A DNA stretch of 64,000 bases, from positions 669,878 through 733,877 of the forward strand of contig NW_003314274.1 in NCBI RefSeq assembly GCF_000143415.4, written 5' to 3'. The DNA is from Selaginella moellendorffii (Eukaryota; Streptophyta; Lycopodiopsida; Selaginellales; Selaginellaceae). Shown piece by piece: positions 47,428 to 57,636 of the stretch. The translations under genes and the position numbers were made by a program. The notes below the pieces were generated by a model, which did not search any database, was not told the DNA's origin, and saw only the letters and a program-made list of their open reading frames with translations. Position 1 is the stretch's first letter. Each line of letters begins with the position of its first letter.

Positions 47428-49065
47428 ATGGACAAAGTGGGCCTGACTCTCGGAGAGGGACGGACGATCAGGAAGTGTTTGTGGCTCTCATACAAGATGA
47501 GAAAGCGCGGAGGGGGAGTTAAATTCCTCGGTCAGCAAATGCCAGTCTTGGACGCGGAAATGCCGTTCAATCCATTCGTCAACCGGCACGTCTCCATCAG
47601 TAGCAACTACGAGCTCGCAAAGACGCTACTTTTGCTGCCACTCTTCGTCTTCCGGGTCTCCGTCTTTATCCTGCTGCTCGTCGTCGGCCTTGTCCTCACC
47701 AAGCTAGCTCTCCTCGGTGCTCGGGAAGTTCTCAATGCTCCACTGCCACTTTGGAGGCGCAAGCTTCTGTGGCCGGTCCGGTACCTTGCAAGATGCCTCC
47801 TCTTCTTCTGCGGTTACCACTGGATCGGCGTCAAAGGCAAGCCGGCCAGGAAAAGAGACGCTCCAGTTCTCGTTTGCAACCACGTAACTTTCGTGGATCC
47901 AGTCTACATCTTCTACAAGCACTTGCCGGTGATCGTCACGGCAGAGGAGAACCTCAACTATCCTTTCATGGGGACGATCATCAGTGCCATGCAGCCGATC
48001 ACCATCCGGAGAGAGTCCCAGGAATCCAGAAACAAGGCCGCGGTTGAGATACGCAAGCGGGCAAAGTCTCTGGAGTGGAAGAACTCGCTTATGATCTTTC
48101 CGGAAGGGACGACCACAAACGGGAAAGCTATGGTGTCCTTCAAGAGTGGAGCGTTCTCTTCGAGCTCGCCCGTCCAGCCGATGGTGGTGAGATATCCCCA
48201 CGTCCACTTGGACCCGTCCTGGGTGGCGGACGGGCCCTCGGCCTACGCGCTGCTCTTCCGGCTCATGACGCAGTTCCACAACTACATGGAGATCGAGTAC
48301 CTCCCGGTGATGCGTCCCAGCAAGCAGGAGAACCCACGCAGCTTTGCCGAGCGCGTCCGGGCGGAGATGGCGCGAGCTCTCAACGTGGTGGTGACGGAGC
48401 ACACCTTCGACGACGTGAGCATGGTGGACGCAGCTCGGGGTGCCTCCTCCAAGCTCGATCTTCTCGAGTTTGGGAGGTTCGAGAGGCTCTACAGGGTCAC
48501 ACCCAAGGAGGCCAAGCGTTTCTTCCGGAAGTTCCGGGCCCTGGACGTCCAGAGGAACGGTGTGGCGAGCGAGGAAGATCTGGCGGACTATCTGGATCTC
48601 CCGAGCTGCGAGGCAGTGAGCAAAGTCTACGACCTCTTCGACTCCAAAGGCTGTGGCTACTTCAACTTTCGCCAGTACGCGGCGGGGCTGCTGTTCATCT
48701 CGAGGCACGAGAGGTTCAGGGAGGCAGCCGAGGCGGTGTTTGAGAGGCTGGACAGGGACGGAGATGGTTTGCTGAGCTCGGGCGATTTCTCTGCCGGACT
48801 GACCGAACTGGTGCCGGGAACCAGCCGGGAACAGGCGAAGGCGCTGTGGGATAGGATCAACGCCAAGCAAGGGAGATTCGTCCACCGGATCGAGTTGCTT
48901 ACGTTTCTGGACAGGAATCCAGAGTACGTAGCAGTGTTTTTGTTTGGCGCTCCGGGGTTGCTGTCGAATGTGAAGGCCGAGACAGCCATCCTGGAACCGA
49001 GCTCGACTGACCAAAAGAACTTTACTGGATCTACTACGGATGCTTCTCCAGGGCCATCAGTTTGA
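47428..49065 (+). CDS. LPEAT2: Lysophospholipid acyltransferase with EF-hands (LPEAT2/LPCAT type)
   Basis: Single coding exon, 545 aa from the ATG at 47428. Membrane segments around residues 55-90 (LLLLPLFVFRVSVFILLLVV) are followed by the PlsC acyltransferase domain: motif I NHVTFVDP (NHx4D), motif III FPEGTTTNGK, and VVRYPHVHLDPSW. The C-terminal third holds EF-hand repeats, one with a canonical loop DRDGDGLLSSGDF; others (DVQRNGVASEEDL, DSKGCGYFNF) are degenerate. Arabidopsis LPEAT2 has the same layout and re-acylates lysophosphatidylethanolamine at the ER or Golgi; Ca sensitivity is inferred. The frame is open upstream without ATG, and a short upstream frame overlaps the start. The symbol is assigned by domain layout, not by a tree. 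Confidence 0.9.
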   Translation: MDKVGLTLGEGRTIRKCLWLSYKMRKRGGGVKFLGQQMPVLDAEMPFNPFVNRHVSISSNYELAKTLLLLPLFVFRVSVFILLLVVGLVLTKLALLGAREVLNAPLPLWRRKLLWPVRYLARCLLFFCGYHWIGVKGKPARKRDAPVLVCNHVTFVDPVYIFYKHLPVIVTAEENLNYPFMGTIISAMQPITIRRESQESRNKAAVEIRKRAKSLEWKNSLMIFPEGTTTNGKAMVSFKSGAFSSSSPVQPMVVRYPHVHLDPSWVADGPSAYALLFRLMTQFHNYMEIEYLPVMRPSKQENPRSFAERVRAEMARALNVVVTEHTFDDVSMVDAARGASSKLDLLEFGRFERLYRVTPKEAKRFFRKFRALDVQRNGVASEEDLADYLDLPSCEAVSKVYDLFDSKGCGYFNFRQYAAGLLFISRHERFREAAEAVFERLDRDGDGLLSSGDFSAGLTELVPGTSREQAKALWDRINAKQGRFVHRIELLTFLDRNPEYVAVFLFGAPGLLSNVKAETAILEPSSTDQKNFTGSTTDASPGPSV

Positions 49066-49431
49066 AGAACTTGGTTATCAGAGAAGAAACTCTGAGAGCT
49101 GGGATTAGAAAATCGTGTCATCACTGGCCCCAAAGATCTATGCTCTATCCAAAGGATGAAAGAAGAAACCATCAGTGCTTTGCCTCTATCAAAGAATGAT
49201 CTCTGACCGCTGAGTTTGTAAGAAGCAAAATCCATCACTTGGCTACCCGAGACCCTAGCCGCCACACTAAATATCCTAGACCTAAACGAATATCCTTATT
49301 ATAAGAGAATATCCTTTCCTTTATCCCACTAGCACGCATTTTGCTAGCAAGTTACATTTATTTCTATTCATTCTTGAAAAAGATAAAAACTATTATATTG
49401 ATAAAAAAAGTTTAGAACAAAGCCCACATTT
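49066..49431. other. 3' spacer between convergent genes
   Basis: No gene seen; probably the 3' UTRs of LPEAT (plus) and of the LEA-2-like gene (minus). The stretch 49260-49420 is AT-rich. Confidence 0.5.
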
Positions 49432-50694
49432 CTATGGATACACATAATAGGAGCTGTAAGAATTGGAGGGGGTGTAAGGGGTGTAGTAGGGGTACCACGG
49501 ATCGAAAATCTCGGCATAGTAATTGAGGCTGGGATCGTAGTAATCGGCAGGCATCGAAAGCATGGGATCGTCACCCACCTCTGGCAGTATAGCAAAGCAA
49601 CGTAAGAGGAGTGAGATTCGGAGAAGAATGGAAAGCGATGGAAACATACCCGAGTAATCTCTAGGCCAAGATGGCAAACGATAGTGCTTGAGGTGTTCTC
49701 GCGGCCGCCACTTTGCATCCAGGCACTTGCATCTGAATCCCTCGTAGTAGGCGACGTAGTTGTGGACTAGACACCGGCATCGCCACGAGAATGGCAGCGG
49801 CCTCAGGCCCTTGAGCAGCGAAATCTCGGAATGGAAGATGATCTCGGCTACCATCTGCCAAGCGAACAAGACAAGGGCTTAGAAAACGCGAGGGAGAAAA
49901 GCCCAGCAAGACGAAACCTGGGTGGCGGTTTCGTTGCGCTGCTCTTGATCGATGAGCTCCTGCTTGAGCCTGTATCCAAGGGTGAGAGGAACTGGCAAGG
50001 CGATCGCAAACGCACGGAAGAGAGGCCGGATGACACTGTCTCGCGGATGACTGATGTTGTCAATGCGATCCACGGCGAGAGCCAAGCCGTGGTAGAAGGT
50101 GGTGAGCTCGATGGAGCTATGGTGGATGTCGAGGTGCTGGTTTGGATTGGTGACGATCATCTGGACCTCACAGATGTAGTTTAGCTTGAAAGCGTAGTAG
50201 TTCCCTTTACCTTCCTCTTGCTGGCGCCGGATCACCTCGGGCTTCACCTCGGAGAGCCGCGAGATTCCCATGGAGACGGACTTGACATGGACGATCGGGA
50301 GCACTGGGCGCTCATGGAGCTGGACTCCCAGGAGGACGAGGCAGAGAACAAGGATAGCTGCGAGAAGGCTCCCTCCAACGATGGCTGCCGCGTAGAACAA
50401 TCTGGTGCGCGTGATTGATGAGAATTTCTTGAATCTGCGAGACTCCATGAGGTTGAAGACGAGGAGGACCGGAAGATCGGGGCGGTCGCTGAGGCCAAGA
50501 CCATGGTAAGGATCATAGTAGTCGTCTTCGTCCCAAAGATCTTGATCCGGGACGCCAGCATCGGCGCCGTCACTGCTGCTCGGTCCTAGATCTTGCCCCC
50601 GACTGGCGGCATCGGATCCACCTACCTGTAAATTCTGCTCGATGTCGAACGCTACTGCTCTCTTGGCGCCGATCTTCGGCGCTTGATCGTCCAT
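49432..50694 (-). CDS. Single-pass LEA-2/NDR1-like membrane protein with Tyr-rich tail
   Basis: Three exons, 50694-49918, 49854-49650 and 49580-49432; 1131 nt, 376 aa, starting MDDQAPKIG. The N-terminal ~110 residues are acidic with Asp/Tyr runs (EDDYYDPYHG). One strong transmembrane helix follows (LFYAAAIVGGSLLAAILVLCLVLLGV, in two parts). An outside domain resembles the LEA-2/NDR1-HIN1-like fold (YICEVQMIVTNPNQHLDIHHSS). The end is unusually rich in Tyr and Pro (DPWYPYYTPYTPSN). NHL proteins act at the plasma membrane in defence and wall contact, but the match is remote and no role is assigned. It has ~20% acidic residues before the helix, suggesting that part is cytosolic. Confidence 0.78.
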
Positions 50695-50846
50695 CACTCC
50701 ATCTCCCACTCGGCGCTTCCATGATCGAGCTCCCGAGAGACCTAACCCTTCGACCAAGAACCCTAAATCCCCAATCTAACGGCATAGATTCAAAGAGCTC
50801 CCGCCAATTCCGACGGCCTAGATAAGTTTCCATTCTCTAAAGCTAC

Positions 50847-52100
50847 TTAGACAAGGATGTCGAGCCTGGGCTCAAAGGATATCCCATCGATGAGCCCATC
50901 GATGAGCCGCTCGTCCGGTAACGTACAGTCCGAAACCCTACTCCACTGCCGCTCGACCAGGTCGTACAGGAGCATCGGCATATCCCTCAGCCCGCCACCA
51001 ATGTAGAGCAGCACCACATCGTTGGTCCCTACGCACATAAAATACGTACGATCTCCCAAAAACTCGTGGCACAAAGATTCCGGCATCTTGTCCACCTCCA
51101 CCCACTCCATCCTCTCCACATTGAGCAGCCACACGCATATCGCGCTGGTAATATTCCCCTCCTGGAGCCCGCCCACCATCATGATCCTGCCCCGGGATTC
51201 CAGGATCGTGTTGCTCACCAGGGAATCCGGCGTGGGGGTCTGGATGAGGCTCCACGTGTCCTTGTACGTGTCGTAGGCGACAAGCCCGTCGGGGTCGCAG
51301 CACCACGAGTAGAGAACGCCGTTGCAAGTGATGGTACCGAGCAGCGGATCCGCACCGCGCGGCATGCTGCTCGTCATCCGCCACGTGTCGAGCCCGGACT
51401 CGTAGACCTCGGTGGTGATGTCGTCCACCGAGATCTCGTGGTTCCCCGCCACCACGACTTTGTAGAGGCCGGTCCCCTTGTCCACCACCATGCCGACCGT
51501 CTCTAGATAGGTCGGGTTGTTGTTCATTGGCGGGAGCTTGCGCCAGGTGGATGTGATGAGGTTGCACACCGCGAAGTGTTTTTGGCCGTCAGTGGAGGCG
51601 CAGAAGCAAATGAGGCCGCCGCCGGCGGCCACCGGGATGTAGCGCTCGTTCACCGGAAAACTGGGCAGTGGGATGTGGTGCCACGTGTTGGATATCGGGT
51701 TGAATGTGGAGCCGTCCTTGTAGTCATGGTTTGTGAACATGAAGAACCAGGGGCCCTGCGGCGAGATGGAGCTGTAAGATTCCAGGAATCCGTCGGAGCA
51801 AAGAAGGGATCTCCAGGCCCGGCATACGGTCCGGAATTTGAGGAGGCTCGGCAGCGGTAGCCGAAGCAAGACCCTCTCCAGGAGATGCTCTGGGAGTGTG
51901 CTCCACAGCAGGGAATCCATGGGCGTTTGATCCATTTGGTGGCGCCGCTGGTGCTGGGCGGTGCAGTAGGATCGCCGCCGCTGCCGGGTGCCATAGCTTC
52001 CCTGTCCAGGGTCTTCTTCCTCTTGATCCTCCTCTTCTTCCCCCTCGTCCTCCTCCTTTCCAGTGGCCATGGATTTTTTCACAGAGGCGCTTGCGCCCAT
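50847..52100 (-). CDS. F-box/kelch-repeat protein
   Basis: Single exon, 417 aa. An acidic and Gln/Arg-rich lead of ~60 residues precedes the F-box at ~68-110 (LWSTLPEHLLERVLLRLPLP, then FRTVCRAWRSLL). The rest has kelch-like beta blades (WRKLPPMNNNP, WRMTSSMPRGADP, WSLIQTPTPDSL, GRIMMVGGLQEG). The arrangement resembles the plant UFO/At5g15710-type F-box group with DxxLW before the F-box. It should recruit substrates to SCF ubiquitin ligases; the targets are unknown. Alternative in-frame ATGs exist at MDQTPMD (~residue 56). It is divergent from the glycosyltransferase gene 460 bp away. Confidence 0.9.
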   Translation of the reverse strand: MGASASVKKSMATGKEEDEGEEEEDQEEEDPGQGSYGTRQRRRSYCTAQHQRRHQMDQTPMDSLLWSTLPEHLLERVLLRLPLPSLLKFRTVCRAWRSLLCSDGFLESYSSISPQGPWFFMFTNHDYKDGSTFNPISNTWHHIPLPSFPVNERYIPVAAGGGLICFCASTDGQKHFAVCNLITSTWRKLPPMNNNPTYLETVGMVVDKGTGLYKVVVAGNHEISVDDITTEVYESGLDTWRMTSSMPRGADPLLGTITCNGVLYSWCCDPDGLVAYDTYKDTWSLIQTPTPDSLVSNTILESRGRIMMVGGLQEGNITSAICVWLLNVERMEWVEVDKMPESLCHEFLGDRTYFMCVGTNDVVLLYIGGGLRDMPMLLYDLVERQWSRVSDCTLPDERLIDGLIDGISFEPRLDILV

Positions 52101-52560
52101 TCATCCCTTCATCAAATGCGCGTCGATCGCCGTCACTTCCATCTCCATCTCTCCACTTTTTGATCCATCCGATCCACTCGATCGCTCAATCGCGGCTGGG
52201 CTTCCAAATCCCCAAATTGCTCGATCGAGAGAGGAACGACCAGCTATGGCGGAACGAAGGGGTTTCTCTGTCCGTGGACTAGGGCTTTTTAACGAACTGA
52301 CACGTGTCCGAGTGAAACCAACGATATGCCACGTTAGCGGCGATATCTTTTATTTGCTGCTTTTCTATTTGTACAATATTCTTTTCCTATTTCATGCTCT
52401 ACACGCCTTCGAAAATTTAGGGTTTATGGGTCGGGTGGGATCCTCGGCGCTGTCGCTGTCGTGTTCTTGGCAAAGATTTTAGGTCGAGGAGAGCGGATGT
52501 CCCGGTGGATCTAGGTCTGGATGATCCGCGGCTGAGGAGGCGCGGGGCGAGAAGCAAGGT
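52101..52560. other. Divergent promoter region
   Basis: 460 bp between the start codons of the minus-strand F-box/kelch gene and the plus-strand glycosyltransferase. It contains Cys/Ser-coding-like pyrimidine stretches near 52120-52200, but no recognisable gene; it probably holds both promoters and leaders. Confidence 0.5.
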
Positions 52561-54129
52561 ATGGCAGGATCCAGGCTCCAGGGATCGCAAGTCTCCTCCA
52601 GCTCCTCCGCATTCTCGACGCCGCGGATTCTCATCCTCCTCACGCTGATGCCCCTGGGATTGGCTGCCTTCGCGTTCGTGCTGCAATGGCGGGGCGAGGT
52701 CACGGATCCGACTCGCCTGGGCGTCGATCGCTCCAGATTTCCAGGGTTTCCAGGGAGCTCCCCGATTGGGAGCACTAGTGGCGTCGACTGTGGTGGGCAG
52801 CAGCGAGGGCTCAGCGCTTTCATCCATCATCCGGGGTGGAAGTACGCGATCCCAGAGAATGGAAAGCCAAAGATTTGCGTGACAACCAGCACGGCCGGGG
52901 GTTTAGAACAGATCCTTCCATGGCTCTACTATCACAGGGTGATCGGTGTCACGAATTTTCTCCTCTTCGTGGAGGGGAAGGCTGCGACTCAAAACGTTAC
53001 CGCGGTCCTGGAGAGCATCCCTGGCGTGAGGGTGGTGTATAGAACCAAGGAGCTGGAAGAACAGCAGGCCAGGAGTAGGATCTGGAACGAGACATGGCTC
53101 TCGAGCTTCTTCTTCCGGCCTTGCAACTACGAGCTCTTCGTCCGGCAGTCTCTCAACATGGAGATGGCGATCGTCATGGCCCGCGAGGCCGAGATGGACT
53201 GGATCATTCATCTCGACACGGACGAGCTCCTCTACCCGGCAGGATCGCCCGAGTACTCCCTCCGGAAGCTCCTGGGCGACGTTGCTCCGGAGGTGGACAT
53301 GGTGATCTTCCCGAACTACGAGAGCGCCATCGAGCGAGACGACGTGGTGGATCCTTTCAGCGAGGTGACCATGTTCAAGAAGAACTACGATCACGTCACC
53401 AAGGAGACGTACTTCGGGCTCTACCGAGAAGCGACGCGGGGGAATCCAAACTACTTCCTCACGTATGGAAACGGCAAGGCCGCGGCCAGGATCCAAGACC
53501 ATCTTCGTCCAAACGGAGCTCACCGGTGGCACAACTATCTCAAGGCGCCGAAGGAGCTCAAGTTCGAGGAGGCGGCTGTTCTTCACTACACGTACTCCAA
53601 GTTCTCGGACCTCACCTCCCGGCGCGATCGATGCGGGTGCAAGCCCACCAAGGACGACGTGAAGCGCTGCTTCATGCTCGAGTTCGATCGAGCAGCGTTC
53701 ATCATCGCGTCCACGGCGACGCGGGAGGAGATGCTGCGGTGGTACCGCGAGCACGTCGTGTGGACGGACCGGGAGCTCAATCTCAAGCTCCTCCGGAAGG
53801 GACTGCTCACTCGGATCTACGCTCCGCAGCTCATCGTCCAGGGGCTGCGGCAGTCAGGGGTGCTCAACAACGCTCTAGCGGCGGGACAAGAACAGCTCGA
53901 GAGATTGAAGACGAGGGATAAGTTCCTCTCGGCGGTTTCCACCAGGAACTCTTCCTCCTCGGAGCTGGGATCGAAAGACAGCAAAGATGATCATCGCTTG
54001 GCCTCCTCGTCGAGGAGGCTCATGGATTTATCGAGCTTGAGTTCTTCGGCGATGGTGGTGGAGGATGATCCATTCGCAGCAGTGCCACCATTGCCACCTC
54101 CGGTACTTTTAAGTTCGATCGATCGATAA
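52561..54129 (+). CDS. Type II membrane glycosyltransferase (GT2_4/GT92-like)
   Basis: Single exon, 522 aa. A short cytosolic end and one signal-anchor helix ([21 protein letters not shown] at residues ~22-43) suggest Golgi type II topology. The catalytic region starts at about residue 100 ([35 protein letters not shown]) and contains the metal-binding DxD in [13 protein letters not shown]. It continues with [30 protein letters not shown] and [15 protein letters not shown]. These features match plant glycosyltransferase-like proteins of the Glyco_tranf_2_4 / DUF23 groups. The sugar donor and acceptor are unknown; cell-wall or glycoprotein work is an inference. The C-terminal ~80 residues are Ser-rich and probably disordered. 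Confidence 0.88.
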   Translation: MAGSRLQGSQVSSSSSAFSTPRILILLTLMPLGLAAFAFVLQWRGEVTDPTRLGVDRSRFPGFPGSSPIGSTSGVDCGGQQRGLSAFIHHPGWKYAIPENGKPKICVTTSTAGGLEQILPWLYYHRVIGVTNFLLFVEGKAATQNVTAVLESIPGVRVVYRTKELEEQQARSRIWNETWLSSFFFRPCNYELFVRQSLNMEMAIVMAREAEMDWIIHLDTDELLYPAGSPEYSLRKLLGDVAPEVDMVIFPNYESAIERDDVVDPFSEVTMFKKNYDHVTKETYFGLYREATRGNPNYFLTYGNGKAAARIQDHLRPNGAHRWHNYLKAPKELKFEEAAVLHYTYSKFSDLTSRRDRCGCKPTKDDVKRCFMLEFDRAAFIIASTATREEMLRWYREHVVWTDRELNLKLLRKGLLTRIYAPQLIVQGLRQSGVLNNALAAGQEQLERLKTRDKFLSAVSTRNSSSSELGSKDSKDDHRLASSSRRLMDLSSLSSSAMVVEDDPFAAVPPLPPPVLLSSIDR

Positions 54130-54389
54130 GTTTACTCACACTCGCAAACACTTACTTGTGCTTGTGAATTTTACTAGAGATGAACAAAGAAGAACACGCT
54201 GCTACCTTTTTTTCCAGAGCTCTCGATTCTTACAAGATCGATCAATGAAGTTTGTACTTTGATTGTTTTTTTTTCTGGATCTCACTTTACAACCATAGCT
54301 CGAGATGGGCTACTCGAAAGAATTGAAGGAATGAAAGAACGATGGAATGGGTTTCTTTCTTGCAAGAAACCTGGAGTGTTACTGTGGAT

Positions 54390-54794
54390 CTATCGAAACC
54401 CCCGGAGCAAGAGAGCGGCCTTTCGATCGTCAGTGGATCTGAGCTCGAAGCTGCTGCTCCTGGAGATGGGCGGAGGGTGGGAAGAGCAAGAAGAGAGCGG
54501 CGACGCTGGCGGCGAGAGTGGGAGCGAGAGGCTCCTAGAGAGAATCCCTGGCGGCGGCTGGAAGAAAGAAGTGATGTCTTGGAGAGGGAATCGAGGGATC
54601 GGATCTGCCGATTCTTGCCACCAATGCGCCATCCCCGCGCCCGCGATTCTTACGCCGGCATTGGAGGACGCCGCTGCCTCCGCCGCGTTCTCACCCTGGC
54701 CGCCATCGTCCGTGTGGAAGACCTCGCCCTCGCCGAGCTCGCCATCGCTGCCAGGGATCGATCCGGAAGAGGAGGGCAGCATTGCCATGGCCAT
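54390..54794 (-). CDS. Possible small hypothetical protein
   Basis: A minus-strand frame of 134 aa starting MAMAMLPSSSGS. It is rich in Ser, Pro and Ala, with HWWQESADPIPRFPLQDITS as the most complex part. Start context and composition are reasonable and nothing better occupies this gap, but overlapping open frames exist on the other strand (54259-54822) and no family is recognised. It could equally be leader or spacer of the next gene. Confidence 0.35.
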   Translation of the reverse strand: MAMAMLPSSSGSIPGSDGELGEGEVFHTDDGGQGENAAEAAASSNAGVRIAGAGMAHWWQESADPIPRFPLQDITSFFQPPPGILSRSLSLPLSPPASPLSSCSSHPPPISRSSSFELRSTDDRKAALLLRGFR

Positions 54795-55211
54795 TGCCGA
54801 TTCCTCGAGCGATCGAGCCTGAAAATCCCCAAACCAAGATCTGGCGCGCGCGCGCGATCGATCCACAAACGCGGGCCTTCGAAATGTGCCCCCCTCGCGA
54901 AATAAATCTGGCAAAACATAGCGCCAAGAGTTCAAAATTTTCGCGATCGATGGCGGCGATGGACGGCCAAGATTGGCGGGATTTTGAATTTGGAATCCCA
55001 TGCGTTATGCGATTAGGGCTGACCCGGCCTGGTTTAAAAGCCAATTTTTTCCCTCCCATTTTTTGGTGGGCTAGGGTTTTCCAGGGATTTTGGAGCGAGG
55101 AAAGCACTTGCGCGCCAAGACGCCATCAAGAAAAGGTGTGTGTGGCTCCTCTCGCGGCCTCTCAATCGCCGCGTAGATCTGCTAGGCTTCATCGGGATCT
55201 AGATCTCTGCG

Positions 55212-56350
55212 ATGGCGCGGCTTCGCAGGGCGACCGATTCCTGGTGTGAGCCCTTGCTAGAGCCCGAACAGTGCCCCTGCGAGCGCCTGCCAGATGTGGT
55301 CCTCTGCCGCATTTTCATGCTCTTGCCGCCTCGATTGGTCGCCAGGGTGTGCTCCTTCGTCTGCCGCTCCTGGCGAGATGTGTCACTGGATCCCTCTCTC
55401 TGGTCTTACTACTGCCAGAACACCGGGCTTCGTTCAGCTGACGAGATCAAGCTGAGTGGCGGCTGGAGAGCTCTTTTCATCGCGGTCTTTGGTCCCAATC
55501 TCGTTGGAAGCCCCTGTTTCAGACCCATCGAGCAGCTAGAGGTGGATCAAGCCAAGAGCAAAGCTCCCGGGCCTTGGGAGCCTAAGCACAGGGTCATACT
55601 GGACAGGATCGCGGTTCTCGACGACGTAGAAGAGAACTACCATAGCTACTCTCACTGGGGGGTGGAGGCTGGGTCGCAGTTCCATCGAGGTGGTGGCGAT
55701 GGCGTGGTACGAGAGAATCCTCCAGTGGACTGCTCTCCTTGCCCGTCGGTTCCACTCGAGAGTGTGATCGCTACTTCGCATGATTGGGGACGACTCCAGC
55801 ACTACATTGGCTTCCAGACTTTTTCCAACAAGTTCCTCGACCAGAGCCCGCCGTTTGTTCTCACTGCCTGGTTTGCGGCGCGGAGAGGATCGCCGGGGCT
55901 TTTCAGGATAAACTTGCTGCTCAGGGATGATCTCAAGAACTGCAAGAGTGTCTGGTATGTAGATGTTTTGTTTGCGTGTTTTATCTGACTTTTTCCTTGC
56001 TGGTTTCAGGGACTCTGGGATTATAAATGCGAAGGATGAGTGGCAACAAGCCAAGTTCATTATCAAGGACTACAACAAGGTTAGAACTTTAGCATTTGGT
56101 TCTCACAAATTTATTTTTCCTTTGGGAGCAGGGGGTGAGGTCCGTTATGGTGAAGCTTGCTGGGAAGTGCACGACCGGGGAACGGGGTTTCTACGGTACA
56201 AAATTTACGGACGTGAGGCTGCATTTTATCCCGATTTGTGAGGTGCGTAGTAGCTTTCCTTATCGTCTTCTCAAACGTTTTCTTTTGCTTTTCCAGATTA
56301 AAAACTATGCGGACTTTGACGAAGGTGTATTCTTAGATAGTGTTGCATAA
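55212..56350 (+). CDS. F-box protein with possible FBA (glycoprotein-binding type) C-terminus
   Basis: Four exons, 55212-55954, 56010-56079, 56132-56242 and 56297-56350; 978 nt, 325 aa. The F-box lies at about residues 22-65 (CERLPDVVLCRIFMLLPPRL, then VCRSWRDVSLDPSLW). The C-terminal half follows the order of the F-box-associated (FBA) region known from animal Fbs/FBXO2 proteins: FVLTAWFAARRGSPGLFRIN, then DEWQQAKFIIKDYNKGVRSV and FYGTKFTDVRLHFIP. In animals that region binds high-mannose glycans for ER-associated degradation; transfer of this role here is speculative. The introns are 52-55 bp. The 24-residue last part is short and acidic. Confidence 0.8.
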
Positions 56351-56847
56351 ATTTGCAACTTGCTACGGTCTGTTCGGCCAGGTTTCTTATTCACCCCCTT
56401 TCTTCTGTTTGTAATTGAAAAGGACACTGCAGATTATTTCTTGACGTTGCTTCTTAGCTCAGGTTCCTGCACTCGTATCAGGCCTGCTGCCAAAATTCTA
56501 TGGCAGTACTGCTTTTCGCGGAGTGCCAGAGCATGCTTTTGCTTTTTTGTGTACCGTTTCGGTGCTTGATGCTCTTTCTCGCCAGCACTGACTGTTACAA
56601 AAGCTACAGTGGATTTCTATTCGGTAGATTATCAAGTAGAGGGGTTCTTACATTGGTATTTACAGATTTCTTCGTGGTTTAAGTCTTTCCACAGCGCAGA
56701 AAACTTGGACATCGAAGAAACTAAGCAAAGACAGCGAATTTTACCAGTAAGCATCTAAGCTTGTCCTCACGTCTAACGTGTTGTGCAGCAGGACTTTCTC
56801 TCCATCTCCTCAGAAGCCTCATCGTCTTCTAAACGGCAAAGCTTTCT
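56351..56847. other. 3' spacer between convergent F-box and RING genes
   Basis: No convincing coding sequence; T-rich and probably 3' UTRs. Open stretches at 56360-56682 have Cys/Phe/Leu-biased random composition. Confidence 0.5.
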
Positions 56848-57636
56848 TCATCGTCTTCTAAACGGCCAAGGAAAAACTCTGGAAGAACCTCTTGAAGACG
56901 ACGACGATGGCGATGGCGCCGCCGAGGGGACCGGATTCCTCCCAACGTCATACCGGCAAACCGGGCACGTCCCATGGAGAGCCAGCCAGGGAAGTATACA
57001 GTCCTGGTGATAGACGTGCTTGCAAGGCATCTGTCTAACTTTGTTTCCCACAGCGTAGTCATCCTTGCAAACCGCGCAGCTCGAGAACTCGTCGTTGCGA
57101 AGATGATCTTTGGAGATCGTGATGGTCGGCATCGAGTCGATCTGCTGCCTGCTTGCCGGAGGAGCTCCGCCGCCGCCAGCGTCGAGCTCCATGAGCTGCT
57201 GTATCAGCCGCTCGAGTCCCATGCCGTCGGGTCCAAACCCAGGGGAAGGATCGCCGCCGTGGAAGTACCACCGTGGAGGCATATCCCCCCCGCGGAAGAC
57301 CACCATGCCGCCGCCACCGCCACCGCCACCGCCGCCGCCGCCGCCGCCCCCGCGAGATGGGAAGAATGGCGAGTCGTCTATCTCGAGATCTTCCACCATG
57401 AAGTGCTGGAAGGGGTGGAAGGGGCGCGGCCGCGGCGAGTTCCTCCTCATGGCCGATGCTACTGCGTCAAAGATATCGAGGAGGTGTGGAGGATTTGACT
57501 CTGGAGACCATCTTGGAGCTGGAGCTTGCTCGAGGAAGCCGTCACCGCAGCAGGGGCAAGCTAGAGCAGTGCTCGGGGACTGTACGAAGACGATGTGCTC
57601 GCATTTGTGACACCAGAAGGAGCGAGATTCTTCCAT
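56848..57636 (-). CDS. RING-H2 E3 ubiquitin ligase with N-terminal zinc ribbon
   Basis: Single exon, 262 aa. A zinc-ribbon-like N-terminus (WCHKCEHIVFV..CPCCGDGFLEQ, residues 8-36) is followed by a low-complexity middle with an uninterrupted run of about 15 Gly (57309-57353, GCC microsatellite). Then comes a RING-H2 domain at ~195-240: CAVCKDDYAVGNKV, MPCKHVYHQDCILPWLALHG and TCPVC, giving C-x2-C..C-x-H-x2-H-x2-C..C-x2-C. This is the plant RING1/CIP8/RDUF-like architecture. It transfers ubiquitin from E2 enzymes, and relatives act in stress and defence signalling. The tail is Ser/Pro/Arg-rich. Confidence 0.93.
   Translation of the reverse strand: MEESRSFWCHKCEHIVFVQSPSTALACPCCGDGFLEQAPAPRWSPESNPPHLLDIFDAVASAMRRNSPRPRPFHPFQHFMVEDLEIDDSPFFPSRGGGGGGGGGGGGGGGMVVFRGGDMPPRWYFHGGDPSPGFGPDGMGLERLIQQLMELDAGGGGAPPASRQQIDSMPTITISKDHLRNDEFSSCAVCKDDYAVGNKVRQMPCKHVYHQDCILPWLALHGTCPVCRYDVGRNPVPSAAPSPSSSSSRGSSRVFPWPFRRR

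Noticed and set aside
47704-49014. 436-codon minus-strand open frame opposite LPEAT
   Set aside because: Caused by GC-rich codon use on the plus strand; the LPEAT frame carries intact acyltransferase and EF-hand motifs.
52903-53754. 283-codon minus-strand frame opposite the glycosyltransferase
   Set aside because: The plus-strand frame has a signal anchor and DxD motif; the antisense translation is low-complexity Arg/Glu/Val.
54259-54822. Plus-strand 187-codon frames overlapping the hypothetical minus-strand gene
   Set aside because: Two plus frames and one minus frame overlap here; none shows family similarity, and the plus frames look like mirrors of a GC-rich Ser/Pro-coding stretch.
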